Notes under the pieces: model-generated
Told to the model about the DNA's origin: nothing
The model's database searches: none
The model's input: only the letters and a program-made list of their open reading frames with translations
In this document: one piece after another, positions 54,043 to 61,374 of the stretch
Position numbering within the stretch: position 1 is the first letter of the stretch
How the letters are laid out: each line of letters begins with the position of its first letter
Made by a program: the position numbers and the translations under genes
NCBI GenBank assembly: GCA_009377695.1
Contig: WHTP01000016.1
Location: 1 to 64,000 of the forward strand
DNA from: Hyphomicrobiales bacterium
Lineage (GTDB): Bacteria > Pseudomonadota > Alphaproteobacteria > Rhizobiales > Xanthobacteraceae
Length of the DNA stretch: 64,000 nt
Reading direction: 5' to 3'

Positions 54043-54830
54043 ATGACGCACAACGGCGAAACGCCGCTCCAAGGCGGAGGCAGGACGGCGGTGGCGCGCC
54101 GCGGCGGCTTCGTTCTTCGCGAAACGGGTCCTTGGGCGCCTTCAGTGCACGCTCTGCTTCGCCACCTTGAACAGAAAGACTTCGCGGCAGCGCCCCGAGT
54201 CGTTGATGGTGGCTTGATGACCAGGGGCGCGAAGTTCTCACCTACATCGAAGGCGAGATCGTCAATCCGGCGCTCTGGTCTGACGAGGCGATTCACGAGC
54301 TCGCCGTGCTGATCCGACGGATGCACGATGCGACGAGTTCGTTCCAGCCGCCGCCGCATGCGCTCTGGCGTCCGTGGTTCGGCCGGGAGGTTGGCCGGCC
54401 CGACATCATCGGACACTGCGACGCGGCGCCTTGGAATATCGTGTCGCGCGACGGCATGCCGGTCGCCCTGATCGATTGGGAAGTCGCCGGTCCCGTCGAC
54501 CGGCTGACCGAAATCGCCATGACGGCATGGAACAACGCGCAGCTTTATGACGACGACGTCGCCGAGATGAACGGGCTGAAAGAGGCCTCGGCACGGATCC
54601 AGCAAGTTCGCGTCTTCGCGGATGGATATGGCTTGTCGGCCGAAGACCGGCGGCATCTGACCTATCGAATGATCGAATTTGCTGCGCACAGCGCAGCCAA
54701 TGAAGTGGCTGAGCAGCGGATCACACCGGAGACCGAATATGCGCCCCGTGTGTGGGGGATCGCCTGGCAGGCACGCAGCGTCGCCTGGCTCATGCGCAAT
54801 CGCTTGGCTCTGGAGGCAGCCCTGGCGTGA
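54043..54830 (+). pseudogene. Aminoglycoside-phosphotransferase-family kinase, frameshifted
   Basis: Two overlapping frames together read as one APH/choline kinase-like protein of about 262 residues. Frame 1 covers LQGGGRTAVARRGGFVLRETGPW to RVVDGG; frame 2 continues DQGREVLTYIEGEIVNPALW to the end. The catalytic loop GHCDAAPWNIV (HxD) and LIDWEVAGP (metal Asp) are intact. A single missing base at about 54215-54216 (GGCTTGATGACC where GGCTTCGATGACC is expected) breaks the frame. Either a recent mutation or a sequencing error. Resistance or metabolic role cannot be told. Confidence 0.75.
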
Positions 54831-54997
54831 GCCAAATCCATCCAAACAAGCTCATGCAAACTGTCGTTTGAGAAGCAATGTTTCGATGCGATTGAGAAGT
54901 CCGCCCTCCATCGCCACGCCGGTCCAAAGCACCGGCACGTAGAATTAACGTGGTGCCGGCCTTATGTCAGCAACCGTACGAATGTAGGAGCATGCAA

Positions 54998-55318
54998 ATG
55001 AAGAAACGTCTCATTTACCATGCAACAGGCAACCATCGCACCCGCCGTCTTGTCACTGCCTTGGCTGTTTTGGTCCTGTCGGCTTTCGCTTTTTCGCAGG
55101 CAGCGTCGGCCCAAGCCAGCCCTCCCCCAGGCACCCAGCCGAGCATGCAGCCCAAGTCTCAGGCCGAGTCCGACCCGCGCCTGAAGGCGCCGATCGGTCA
55201 TCGTCAGCCGCGGCCTTCGGACTTGCCGCCAAGCATCCAGCGTGACGAAACACAAGGGCGTGCGACCCCGGACGAGCGAGCCCTCGACCGGAAGCTCAAG
55301 ATCTGCAAGCAGTGCTAA
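54998..55318 (+). CDS. Exported proline-rich hypothetical protein
   Basis: 106 residues: a basic N-terminus and hydrophobic core (TALAVLVLSAFAFSQAASAQ, cleavage after ASAQA) and a mature part rich in Pro, Gln and Ser (SPPPGTQPSMQPKSQAESD) ending LKICKQC with two cysteines. TAGGAG lies nine bases before the ATG at 54998; the ATG at 54992 is too close to it. No family recognised. Confidence 0.65.
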   Translation: MKKRLIYHATGNHRTRRLVTALAVLVLSAFAFSQAASAQASPPPGTQPSMQPKSQAESDPRLKAPIGHRQPRPSDLPPSIQRDETQGRATPDERALDRKLKICKQC

Positions 55319-55452
55319 ACTCGCCGGTCCAAGCGATATCGCCGGGATGACGGCGCCTCCGGGTCGACAAACAGAGAACTCCGTTTCCGCCGGAGCCCTT
55401 GCGGTCGCGGCTGCCGATCGGCATCCGCGAGCATCCGAAGCCCCACCATCCG

Positions 55453-56187
55453 CTACGACTGCTCGTCCTTGCCGCACATCAAATCAGCGGCATCAATCAG
55501 CCCGCGCTTGCGGGCGACTTGTTCGGCCGTCAGTCCGTCCTTGTTGGTCACACTTGGATCGGCGCCATGCGCGAGCAGAAGCGTCGTCATCTCGACGGCC
55601 TCGTCCTCGTCGTCAGGCAGACAGAACAGCGGCATCACGACGGCACGAGGGTGGAGCGCGTTTGCAAGTCGGCCATGGCAATGTGGCGTACACGAGCGCC
55701 TCTTCGCGCAAGGACCGTTTCGAATAGGCGTGCACACCGTTGGGATCGGCGCCATGCACGAGCAGCCATTCGGCACGCTTGATGTGATTATACGCTACGG
55801 CGTTTCCGAGCAGATAGTCGAGCGCGCTCAGCGGAACGCGTCCGCCGATCTTGGACGTCTCGGGAATGGCGCGCCATTCCTCCGTCAGTCCACGCTGCTC
55901 GGAGTGCGTCTAGAGAAATTCAAGCCAGCCCCTGTCGTCGCGTGTGATCGACGTGTTGTAGAGCGCCTGCGTATCGTAAGGGCTAGCGCCGCGTTCGATC
56001 AACAGCGTGGCGAATGCTGCCGCGTGTGGATGCGGCGGCTTGTCGCCTTCGCCCTCGCCGAGAGGTTCGTCCAGCCGTCCGTGAAACGCGCATTGGGATC
56101 GGCACCGTGATCGAGCAAGGCGCGCGCCATTTCAAGTGTGTGAGTGTGTCCCCTCGACAACCCCTTCGGACCAAAAGTGTTACCCAT
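55453..56187 (-). pseudogene. Decayed ankyrin-repeat protein gene
   Basis: Read on the minus strand across frames, it matches a Bradyrhizobium ankyrin-repeat protein: LEMARALLDHGADPNARFTDGW at the start, later LSALDYLLGNAVAYNHIKRAEWLLVHGADPNGVHAYSKRSLREEALVY, then EMTTLLLAHGADPSVTNKDGLTAEQVARKRGLIDAADLM. An in-frame TAG lies at 55912-55910, and at least two frame changes break it (about 56060 and about 55680). The 5' end joins IS-end-like DNA at 56178-56223 instead of a normal start. It is a clear pseudogene. Confidence 0.8.
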
Positions 56188-56223
56188 GTCTCCGGAATAA
56201 ACCGTAACCCATGTGTCCGGAAC
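56178..56223. repeat. IS-end-like direct repeats
   Basis: GTTACCCATGTCTCCGGA (from 56178) and GTAACCCATGTGTCCGGA (from 56203) are near-identical 18-mers 25 bp apart. Paired subterminal repeats of this kind (GTAACCCATGTGTCCGG) are familiar from the ends of IS21-like or related insertion sequences. No transposase gene is next to them, so this is probably a remnant of an element that left or was deleted. Confidence 0.5.
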
Positions 56224-56510
56224 GGACCTAAGGTCGGTTTGGCGCGCCGCTCTGGATGAAAGTGAGAACTACGTTTTCGCTGGCGCTCTCTGATATTGCG
56301 ACCGCAAGCGCGCGATAGCAGCCAGAAGTATCCGGCGCTCGCCAAAGCCACCACGACCGCCCGCGCGCGAATTGCACCGTTGCGTAGTGGGCGGGCAGAA
56401 GTCTGCAATCACCGGAACGCACCATTCGGCTGGCTTTTCGGTGTGGCCGCTTGCGAAGCGCGTTGGGCGACGCTTGACTCCGTACTATGATACAGAGTGC
56501 ATCGTAATCG
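56224..56510. other. Gap between IS remnant and MerR promoter
   Basis: About 290 bp with short unsupported frames. The last 35 bp contain the mer-type operator of the merR-like gene. I see nothing else. Confidence 0.35.
56474..56504 (+). promoter_or_regulatory. mer-type operator/promoter upstream of the MerR-HMA gene
   Basis: TTGACT (56474-56479) is followed by a 19-bp spacer containing the dyad ACTCCGTAC-TATG-ATACAGAGT (56477-56498; 7 of 9 positions symmetric). The -10 at the 19-bp position is GCATCG, a weak box, which fits the MerR mode, in which RNA polymerase is held at an over-long spacer until inducer-bound MerR untwists it. The sequence matches TTGACTCCGTAC of classical mer promoters. 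Confidence 0.85.
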
Positions 56511-56522
56511 ATGAGACGCGCC

Positions 56523-57233
56523 ATGGCGACAGGAATGACCATCAGCCGCGCCGCTGAGCAGGCGGGCGTCGGCGTCGAAACCATCCGCTTCTACGAGCGG
56601 CGCGGGCTGATTAAGCAACCCGCCCGGCCAAGGAGCGGCAGTTACCGCTTCTATGACGATGGGGTCGTCGAGCGCATTCGCTTCATCCGGCAAGCGCAGG
56701 AGCTCGGCTTCTCTCTGCGCGAGATTGCGGAGCTCCTCTCGCTGCGAGCCGATCCTGGGGCCGATTGCGGCGATGTCCGAACACAGGCGGTGATCAAACG
56801 CGAAGAGGTCGACCGCAAGATCGCACAGCTTCAGCACATCCGGGCTGCACTCAGCGAGCTGATCGCGTCCTGCCCGGGTGGCGGTGCTTTGCGCGCTTGC
56901 ACGATCATCGATGCCTTGAACGGGCGGAAAGGCACGACAGCCGCCCGATCCGCATCGCGGGCGCCGCGATCTCCCGGCGATTCACCGGATCAGCCACCTG
57001 CAGCGAAAGGAAGCAAGGTGAGGACGGCTACGTTCAAGATCGACGGGATGTATTGTGACGGTTGCGCGCGCACCATCGAGGCCCTGGTTTCATCGGAGAC
57101 AGGCGTGCGCAAGGCAACCGTGTCGTTCAAGACGCAGGAAGCCCGCGTCCTGTTCGATCCGCTCGTCGTGAGCGAAGATCGTCTCACGGCAGCGATCCAC
57201 CAGTCAGGATATTCGGTCATCGCCCGGTCGTGA
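56523..57233 (+). CDS. MerR-family Hg-type regulator fused to an HMA domain
   Basis: 236 residues. Residues 1-130 are a MerR regulator: MTISRAAEQAGVGVETIRFYERRGLI then SYRFYDDGVVERIRFI; the cysteines of the Hg(II) site of Tn501 MerR fall here at Cys82, Cys117 and Cys126 (DCGDVR, ASCPGG, RACTII). A linker of about 35 residues joins a C-terminal HMA domain (about 167-235) with the metal-binding GMYCDGCAR (Cys178, Cys181). The fusion puts a MerP/CopZ-like metal-binding module on the regulator. The ATG at 56523 gives the best MerR numbering; ATGs at 56511 and 56535 are possible. A mer operator lies upstream, so autoregulation is likely. Confidence 0.88.
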   Translation: MATGMTISRAAEQAGVGVETIRFYERRGLIKQPARPRSGSYRFYDDGVVERIRFIRQAQELGFSLREIAELLSLRADPGADCGDVRTQAVIKREEVDRKIAQLQHIRAALSELIASCPGGGALRACTIIDALNGRKGTTAARSASRAPRSPGDSPDQPPAAKGSKVRTATFKIDGMYCDGCARTIEALVSSETGVRKATVSFKTQEARVLFDPLVVSEDRLTAAIHQSGYSVIARS

Positions 57234-57342
57234 CCAGCTCAGGCTGGTAGTGCTCGGGCGAGGGCGACGCTCCACCCCATCACTACCCCTCCCGTTCCCG
57301 CGTGACTTAGCCGAGCTCTCTTCTACCTGGCCGCTGCTGCCC

Positions 57343-57373
57343 TTGACTCCGTATGTTGGTACAGGGTGCAGGC
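57343..57373 (+). promoter_or_regulatory. mer-type operator/promoter upstream of the P1B ATPase
   Basis: TTGACT (57343-57348) with a 19-bp spacer holding the dyad ACTCCGTAT-GTTG-GTACAGGGT (57346-57367) and -10 GCAGGC (57368-57373). The same TTGACTCCGTA start and the same over-long spacing as upstream of the regulator gene argue that the regulator controls the ATPase-CcdA unit as a second target. Confidence 0.87.
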
Positions 57374-57440
57374 TTACCTTGAGAGCGCTCGGATCGAAGC
57401 CAGACGATTTGTCCGGGCAATTGCCTCATGGGAGGCTACC

Positions 57441-59891
57441 ATGACCATTGCGACAGCGACGACGACAGCTTCTACCGCCCTTCCACGCTGGACCGAGGAG
57501 CCCGCGAGCCGCCCGGATCGGGCGCGCCTCCGCGCCCGCATCGGCGGGCTCCACTGTTCGCTCTGCAGCAGCACCATCGAGAAGGCGCTCGGCCGCAAGC
57601 CCGGCGTCGACAAGGTGGCGGTGAGCCTCACCCACGAGCAGGCGCTCGTTGAATACGACCCAGCCGTGGTCGCGCCAGCTGAACTCCTGCAGACGCTGCG
57701 CGACATCGGCTATACACTGCACGATCCGCGCAAGCTGCGCGCCTTCGAGGAGGAGGAGCGCGACCTCGTGCGCGAAGGTCGGCGCTTCCTCGTCGCCGTC
57801 ACATTCAGCCTGGTCGCCATCGCGCTTATCGCCAGTCCGACGGGCATCTGGACGATCGTGCTGCCGCTCGTCGCGGCGCTTGGCCTCATCGGCTTCGTGT
57901 TCCTGGTGTTGCGCTCGCAAGGGCTATGGGTCGCGTCCTTGAGCGCCGCGGGGCTTGGTGTGCTCGCCGGCACATTGCTCCTGTTCCGCGAGACACTTGG
58001 TTTGACACCGGCCACGCCGTGGCTGGTCGGTGTGCTTGCCGTTGTCCTCGTCTTTGGCGTCGCCCGTCACATCCTGCACATGGCGGTCCAGGCGCTGCGC
58101 CGCGGGATACTGAATCAGCACGTGCTCTTGGAAGCGGGTGCTTTCGCCGGCCTCACGGGCGGCCTGATCGGGCTCGTCTTCAATCCATCCGGCTATCCGA
58201 CCGCGCCGTTCTTCGCGGTCGCGGTCATGGTCGCCACCTACCACCTGTTCTCCGAATGGCTGTCGCTCATTGTCAAGACCCGTAGCTCGCAGGCGGTGAA
58301 GAGGCTGCTCGACCTCCAGCCCGATATGGCACGCGTCGTGCGGAACGGCCGCGAGGTGGAGATCCCGATCGATGCGGTCACCGTCGGCGACCTCGTGCGC
58401 ATCCGCCCGGGTGAGCGTTTGCCCGTCGATGGCGAAGTGGTGGAGGGCCATTCCTCGGTCGACCAGGCGCTCGTCACCGGCGAGCCGATTCCAGTCGAAC
58501 GCACGGTCGGCGACGGCGTCATCGGTGGATCGATCAACGGCATCGGCACGCTGTTGGTTAGGGTCACCGCCGTCGGCGAGGAGAGCTTTCTGCAACGGGT
58601 GGCGCGCGAGGTCGAGGATGCCCGCGCGCTGAAGCCGGGCCTTCTGCACCTCGTCGACCGCGTGCTCGTCGTTTATACACCGACAGTACTCACGATCGCG
58701 GCGCTCGCAACGCTCGGCTGGATCATTGTTCCTTTGCTGCTCGGTAGCGAGCCCGACCTGCAGCGGGCGGTCTTCGCCGGCCTGAGCGTGCTCGTCATGG
58801 GCTATCCCTGCGCCGTCGGCATCTCGGCGCCGCTGTCGATCGTGCGCGGCGCTGGTGAAGCGGCCGAGCGGGGAATCCTCATGCGCACCGGCGAGGCGTT
58901 CCAGGGCTACCGCCTGGTGAACCAGGTCGCCTTCGACAAGACCGGAACGCTGACCGAGGGGCGGCCGCGCCTTATCGAGATCGAAGCTACAGGCATCGGC
59001 GAGGAGGTTCTGCTCGGGGTCGCCGCCGCAGCCGAGGCCTCCTCCGAGCATCCGCTCGCTGATGCGATTGTAACGGCCGCCTTCGAGCGAGGCATCACGC
59101 CGCCTGAGGTGGAGCACTTCGAGGCTGTTCCGGGCAAGGGCGTCCGAGCGCGCATCGGCACGGAAACGGTGCTGGCCGGCAGCCCACGCTTCATGACCGA
59201 GAGCGGCGTCGACTTGGCGCTGCTGGCGAGCCGCATCGAAGCGATCGAAAGCGCCGGGCGCACCGTCATCGCGGTCTGTCGCAACGGGCAACCTCTTGGC
59301 CTTCTCGCCCTTGGCGACACCGTGAGGAGCGAGGCCGGTCAAGCGGTGGTCGCGCTCAAGCATGCGGGCCTCAGAACCGTGCTGGTGACCGGCGACAACG
59401 AGCTCACGGCTCAACGGGTCGCGGCCGAAGTCGGGATCGACGAGGTTCACGCCGGAATCCTGCCCGGTGAGAAGGCGGAACTTGTCCGGCGGCTCCAGCA
59501 GGACGGCCAGGTCGCCATGGTCGGCGACGGCATCAATGACGCCCCGGCCCTGATGCAAGCGGATGTCGGCATCGCCATGGGCGGCGGCACCGACATCGCC
59601 ATCGATTCCGCCGACATCATCATTCTCAGCAACCGCCTCGACGCGGTGGTGACCGCCCGCGAGATCAGCCGGCGCAGCTACCGCAAGATGGTGCAGAATG
59701 TCTCGCTCGCCTTCCTGTTCAACGGCATCGGCGTGCCGCTGGCGACCACCGGCCTCATCTATCCGGTCTGGGCAATGGCGGCGATGGCGGTGAGCGTGAC
59801 CACGATCTTCCTCAACTCGCTGTGGGGCCGACCATCGCTGTTCTTCCAGGCGATCCTGAGCGTTGGCAAGCCGGTGGAGCGACGGCCGTGA
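57441..59891 (+). CDS. Heavy-metal P1B-type ATPase with a YPC membrane motif
   Basis: 816 residues. An N-terminal HMA domain has GGLHCSLCSSTIEKAL (Cys39, Cys42). Eight predicted helices, phosphatase DQALVTGEPIPVER, the phosphorylated Asp499 in FDKTGTLTEG, the SEHPLADAI HP motif and GDGINDAPAL are all present. In the metal-selecting helix, where most P1B ATPases have CPC, this one has Tyr455-Pro-Cys457 (MGYPCAVGIS), a variant I recall from mercury-associated rhizobial pumps. Export of a soft metal such as Hg(II), Cu(I) or Zn(II) from the cytosol is likely. The ATG at 57441 has GGAGG upstream. It is followed by an overlapping CcdA-like gene (GTGA). Confidence 0.9.
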   Translation: MTIATATTTASTALPRWTEEPASRPDRARLRARIGGLHCSLCSSTIEKALGRKPGVDKVAVSLTHEQALVEYDPAVVAPAELLQTLRDIGYTLHDPRKLRAFEEEERDLVREGRRFLVAVTFSLVAIALIASPTGIWTIVLPLVAALGLIGFVFLVLRSQGLWVASLSAAGLGVLAGTLLLFRETLGLTPATPWLVGVLAVVLVFGVARHILHMAVQALRRGILNQHVLLEAGAFAGLTGGLIGLVFNPSGYPTAPFFAVAVMVATYHLFSEWLSLIVKTRSSQAVKRLLDLQPDMARVVRNGREVEIPIDAVTVGDLVRIRPGERLPVDGEVVEGHSSVDQALVTGEPIPVERTVGDGVIGGSINGIGTLLVRVTAVGEESFLQRVAREVEDARALKPGLLHLVDRVLVVYTPTVLTIAALATLGWIIVPLLLGSEPDLQRAVFAGLSVLVMGYPCAVGISAPLSIVRGAGEAAERGILMRTGEAFQGYRLVNQVAFDKTGTLTEGRPRLIEIEATGIGEEVLLGVAAAAEASSEHPLADAIVTAAFERGITPPEVEHFEAVPGKGVRARIGTETVLAGSPRFMTESGVDLALLASRIEAIESAGRTVIAVCRNGQPLGLLALGDTVRSEAGQAVVALKHAGLRTVLVTGDNELTAQRVAAEVGIDEVHAGILPGEKAELVRRLQQDGQVAMVGDGINDAPALMQADVGIAMGGGTDIAIDSADIIILSNRLDAVVTAREISRRSYRKMVQNVSLAFLFNGIGVPLATTGLIYPVWAMAAMAVSVTTIFLNSLWGRPSLFFQAILSVGKPVERRP

Positions 59892-60612
59892 TCGAACTCG
59901 AGCCATTGATGCAGGAGATCACGGCGCTCACGCCATACGCCGTCGCACTCGTGGCGCTGGCTGGCCTCCTTGTGGGGATCGCGCCGAGCTCGTTTCCGCT
60001 CATTTCGGTGGCGGCCGGCCTCGCAACCGGGCAAGGTGCCGCGTCGTCGGGCGCGTGGCGCATTGAGGGACTGCGGCTCTCGGCGGGCTTCGTGCTCGGC
60101 ATCGTCACCGTCGATGCCATGCTCGGGGCCACGTTCGGGCTCGTCGGTTTCGCAGTGCTGCGGGTCCTGGCGAGCTACCTTGCTCTCACATATCTCCTGC
60201 TCGCCATCGTTTTGATCGTGGTCGCGTTGACGCTCTTGCGCGTCATTCACATCGTCATCCCCACGCTTGCGCCATCGCCGAAGCCGACCCGCACCTTCAT
60301 CGGCAGCTATCTGCTCGGCCTTCCCTTCGGCCTGTCGACATGCCCAGCCTGCACCCCGCTCCTGTTCCCGGTAGTGGCCGCGGCACTGGAACGGCCGATC
60401 CATTAATGGGCAGTGTTCTCATGGCGACCTTCGGCCTCGCGCGCGGCGTGCCGATCATGGTGGCAGGCATCGCCGCTGGAGCTCTTGCCCATCTTCGGCG
60501 CACGCGTTGTTTCGTGCTTTGGGCCGAACGCGTTGGCGGCGCCTTCATGCTCGCTGCCGCTGCTTACTTCCTTTATCAGGCCGCTCTCTATGGCGGCTGG
60601 TTCTCATTGTAA
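59888..60612 (+). pseudogene. CcdA/DsbD-transmembrane-like protein, frameshifted
   Basis: A GTG at 59888 overlaps the ATPase stop (GTGA) and reads MIELEPLMQEI, then six or so hydrophobic helices with PFGLSTCPACTPLLFPVVAAA, before a stop just after 60400; the natural continuation MATFGLARGVPIMVAGIAAGA lies in the next frame to 60612. A single missing base near 60383-60385 explains it. In CcdA-type proteins each half carries a Cys in a PC.LP-type motif; here the first half reads GIAPSSFPL and lacks it, while the second half keeps the CPAC pair. Could be a sequencing error or a genuine mutation; unfused, it would be the third gene of the metal cluster. Confidence 0.75.
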
Positions 60613-60688
60613 TCCAGTATTGGCAGCGGAAATCCGACAAGCACACGCGCAGATCGCCGATCGTACGCAGAGGTGGCCGATTGTGCGA

Positions 60689-60765
60689 TGGCGCGCTCGG
60701 AGAGATTCGAACTCCCGACCCTCAGATTCGAAGTCTGATGCTCTATCCAGCTGAGCTACGAGCGC
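60689..60765 (-). tRNA. tRNA-Arg (anticodon TCG)
   Basis: On the minus strand GCGCTCG pairs with CGAGCGC; D arm TAGCTCAGCTGGATAGAGC; anticodon arm TCAGA CTTCGAA TCTGA, giving TCG (decoding CGA); T arm GGGAGTTCGAATCTCTC; discriminator G and an encoded CCA at 60689-60691. 77 nt. Confidence 0.97.
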
Positions 60766-60894
60766 TGATTGGACCGCCTGTCCGTCCTGGACACAATACA
60801 GTCGCCGGTGCAATTTGGAAGAGCGCATCGCCTTGCGCGCGCCCGCCTCCTCCCCCGCCTCACTCCTTTCTTTCAGACCGCACCGAGGATTGAT

Positions 60895-61311
60895 ATGAAA
60901 ACTTGGGATGCTTCGCCCTTCATCAAGTTCATGGGCGTGAACGTTATCAGTCGCGGGGCCAAGCGCAGCGAGGCCGAACTCGTCAATCGCGAGGACCTGT
61001 GCAACCGGCGCGACGTCATGCATGGCGGCGCGATCATGGCGCTAGCCGACATCATGGGCGGGATGACGGCCTCCGCTTCCCTCTCCCCCAATCAGGCCAC
61101 CGCCACCATCGAGAGCAAGACCAATTTCCTTGCGCCGATCCCGAAGGGGGACAAGGTGCACGCGGTCTGCACGCCACTGCATTCCGGCCGCACCACCATC
61201 GTGCTGCAAACGAACATCACCCGCGGCGACGGGCGGCTCGCCGCCATGGTGACTCAGACCCAGATCGTGCTGCCCAAGAGCGGATCGCCGGCCACATCAG
61301 CGACGAATTGA
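60895..61311 (+). CDS. PaaI family thioesterase (hot-dog fold)
   Basis: 138 residues with the hot-dog thioesterase pattern: RRDVMHGGAIMALADIMGGMTA (HGG with catalytic Asp), TIESKTNFLAPIPKGDKVHA and TTIVLQTNITRGDGRLAAMVTQTQ. Members hydrolyse aromatic or fatty acyl-CoA; the substrate is unknown. GAGGATTGAT precedes the ATG at 60895. Probably not linked to the metal cluster. Confidence 0.87.
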   Translation: MKTWDASPFIKFMGVNVISRGAKRSEAELVNREDLCNRRDVMHGGAIMALADIMGGMTASASLSPNQATATIESKTNFLAPIPKGDKVHAVCTPLHSGRTTIVLQTNITRGDGRLAAMVTQTQIVLPKSGSPATSATN

Positions 61312-61374
61312 CCGTAGACGTCGGGATCGTCCGGCGGCAGTCTTGTGCGCCTGGCCACCCTGCGGAGGTGCACG

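Noticed and set aside
54043-54830. Two separate kinase genes
   Set aside because: The two frames join exactly at one missing base and together match one kinase.
57924-59906. 660-residue minus-strand open frame
   Set aside because: It mirrors the P1B ATPase codon by codon; such long antisense frames are common in GC-rich coding DNA and this one has no ribosome site or family resemblance.
60689-60765. Attachment site in tRNA-Arg
   Set aside because: No second copy of its 3' end and no integrase are visible in the window, so an integration event cannot be shown.
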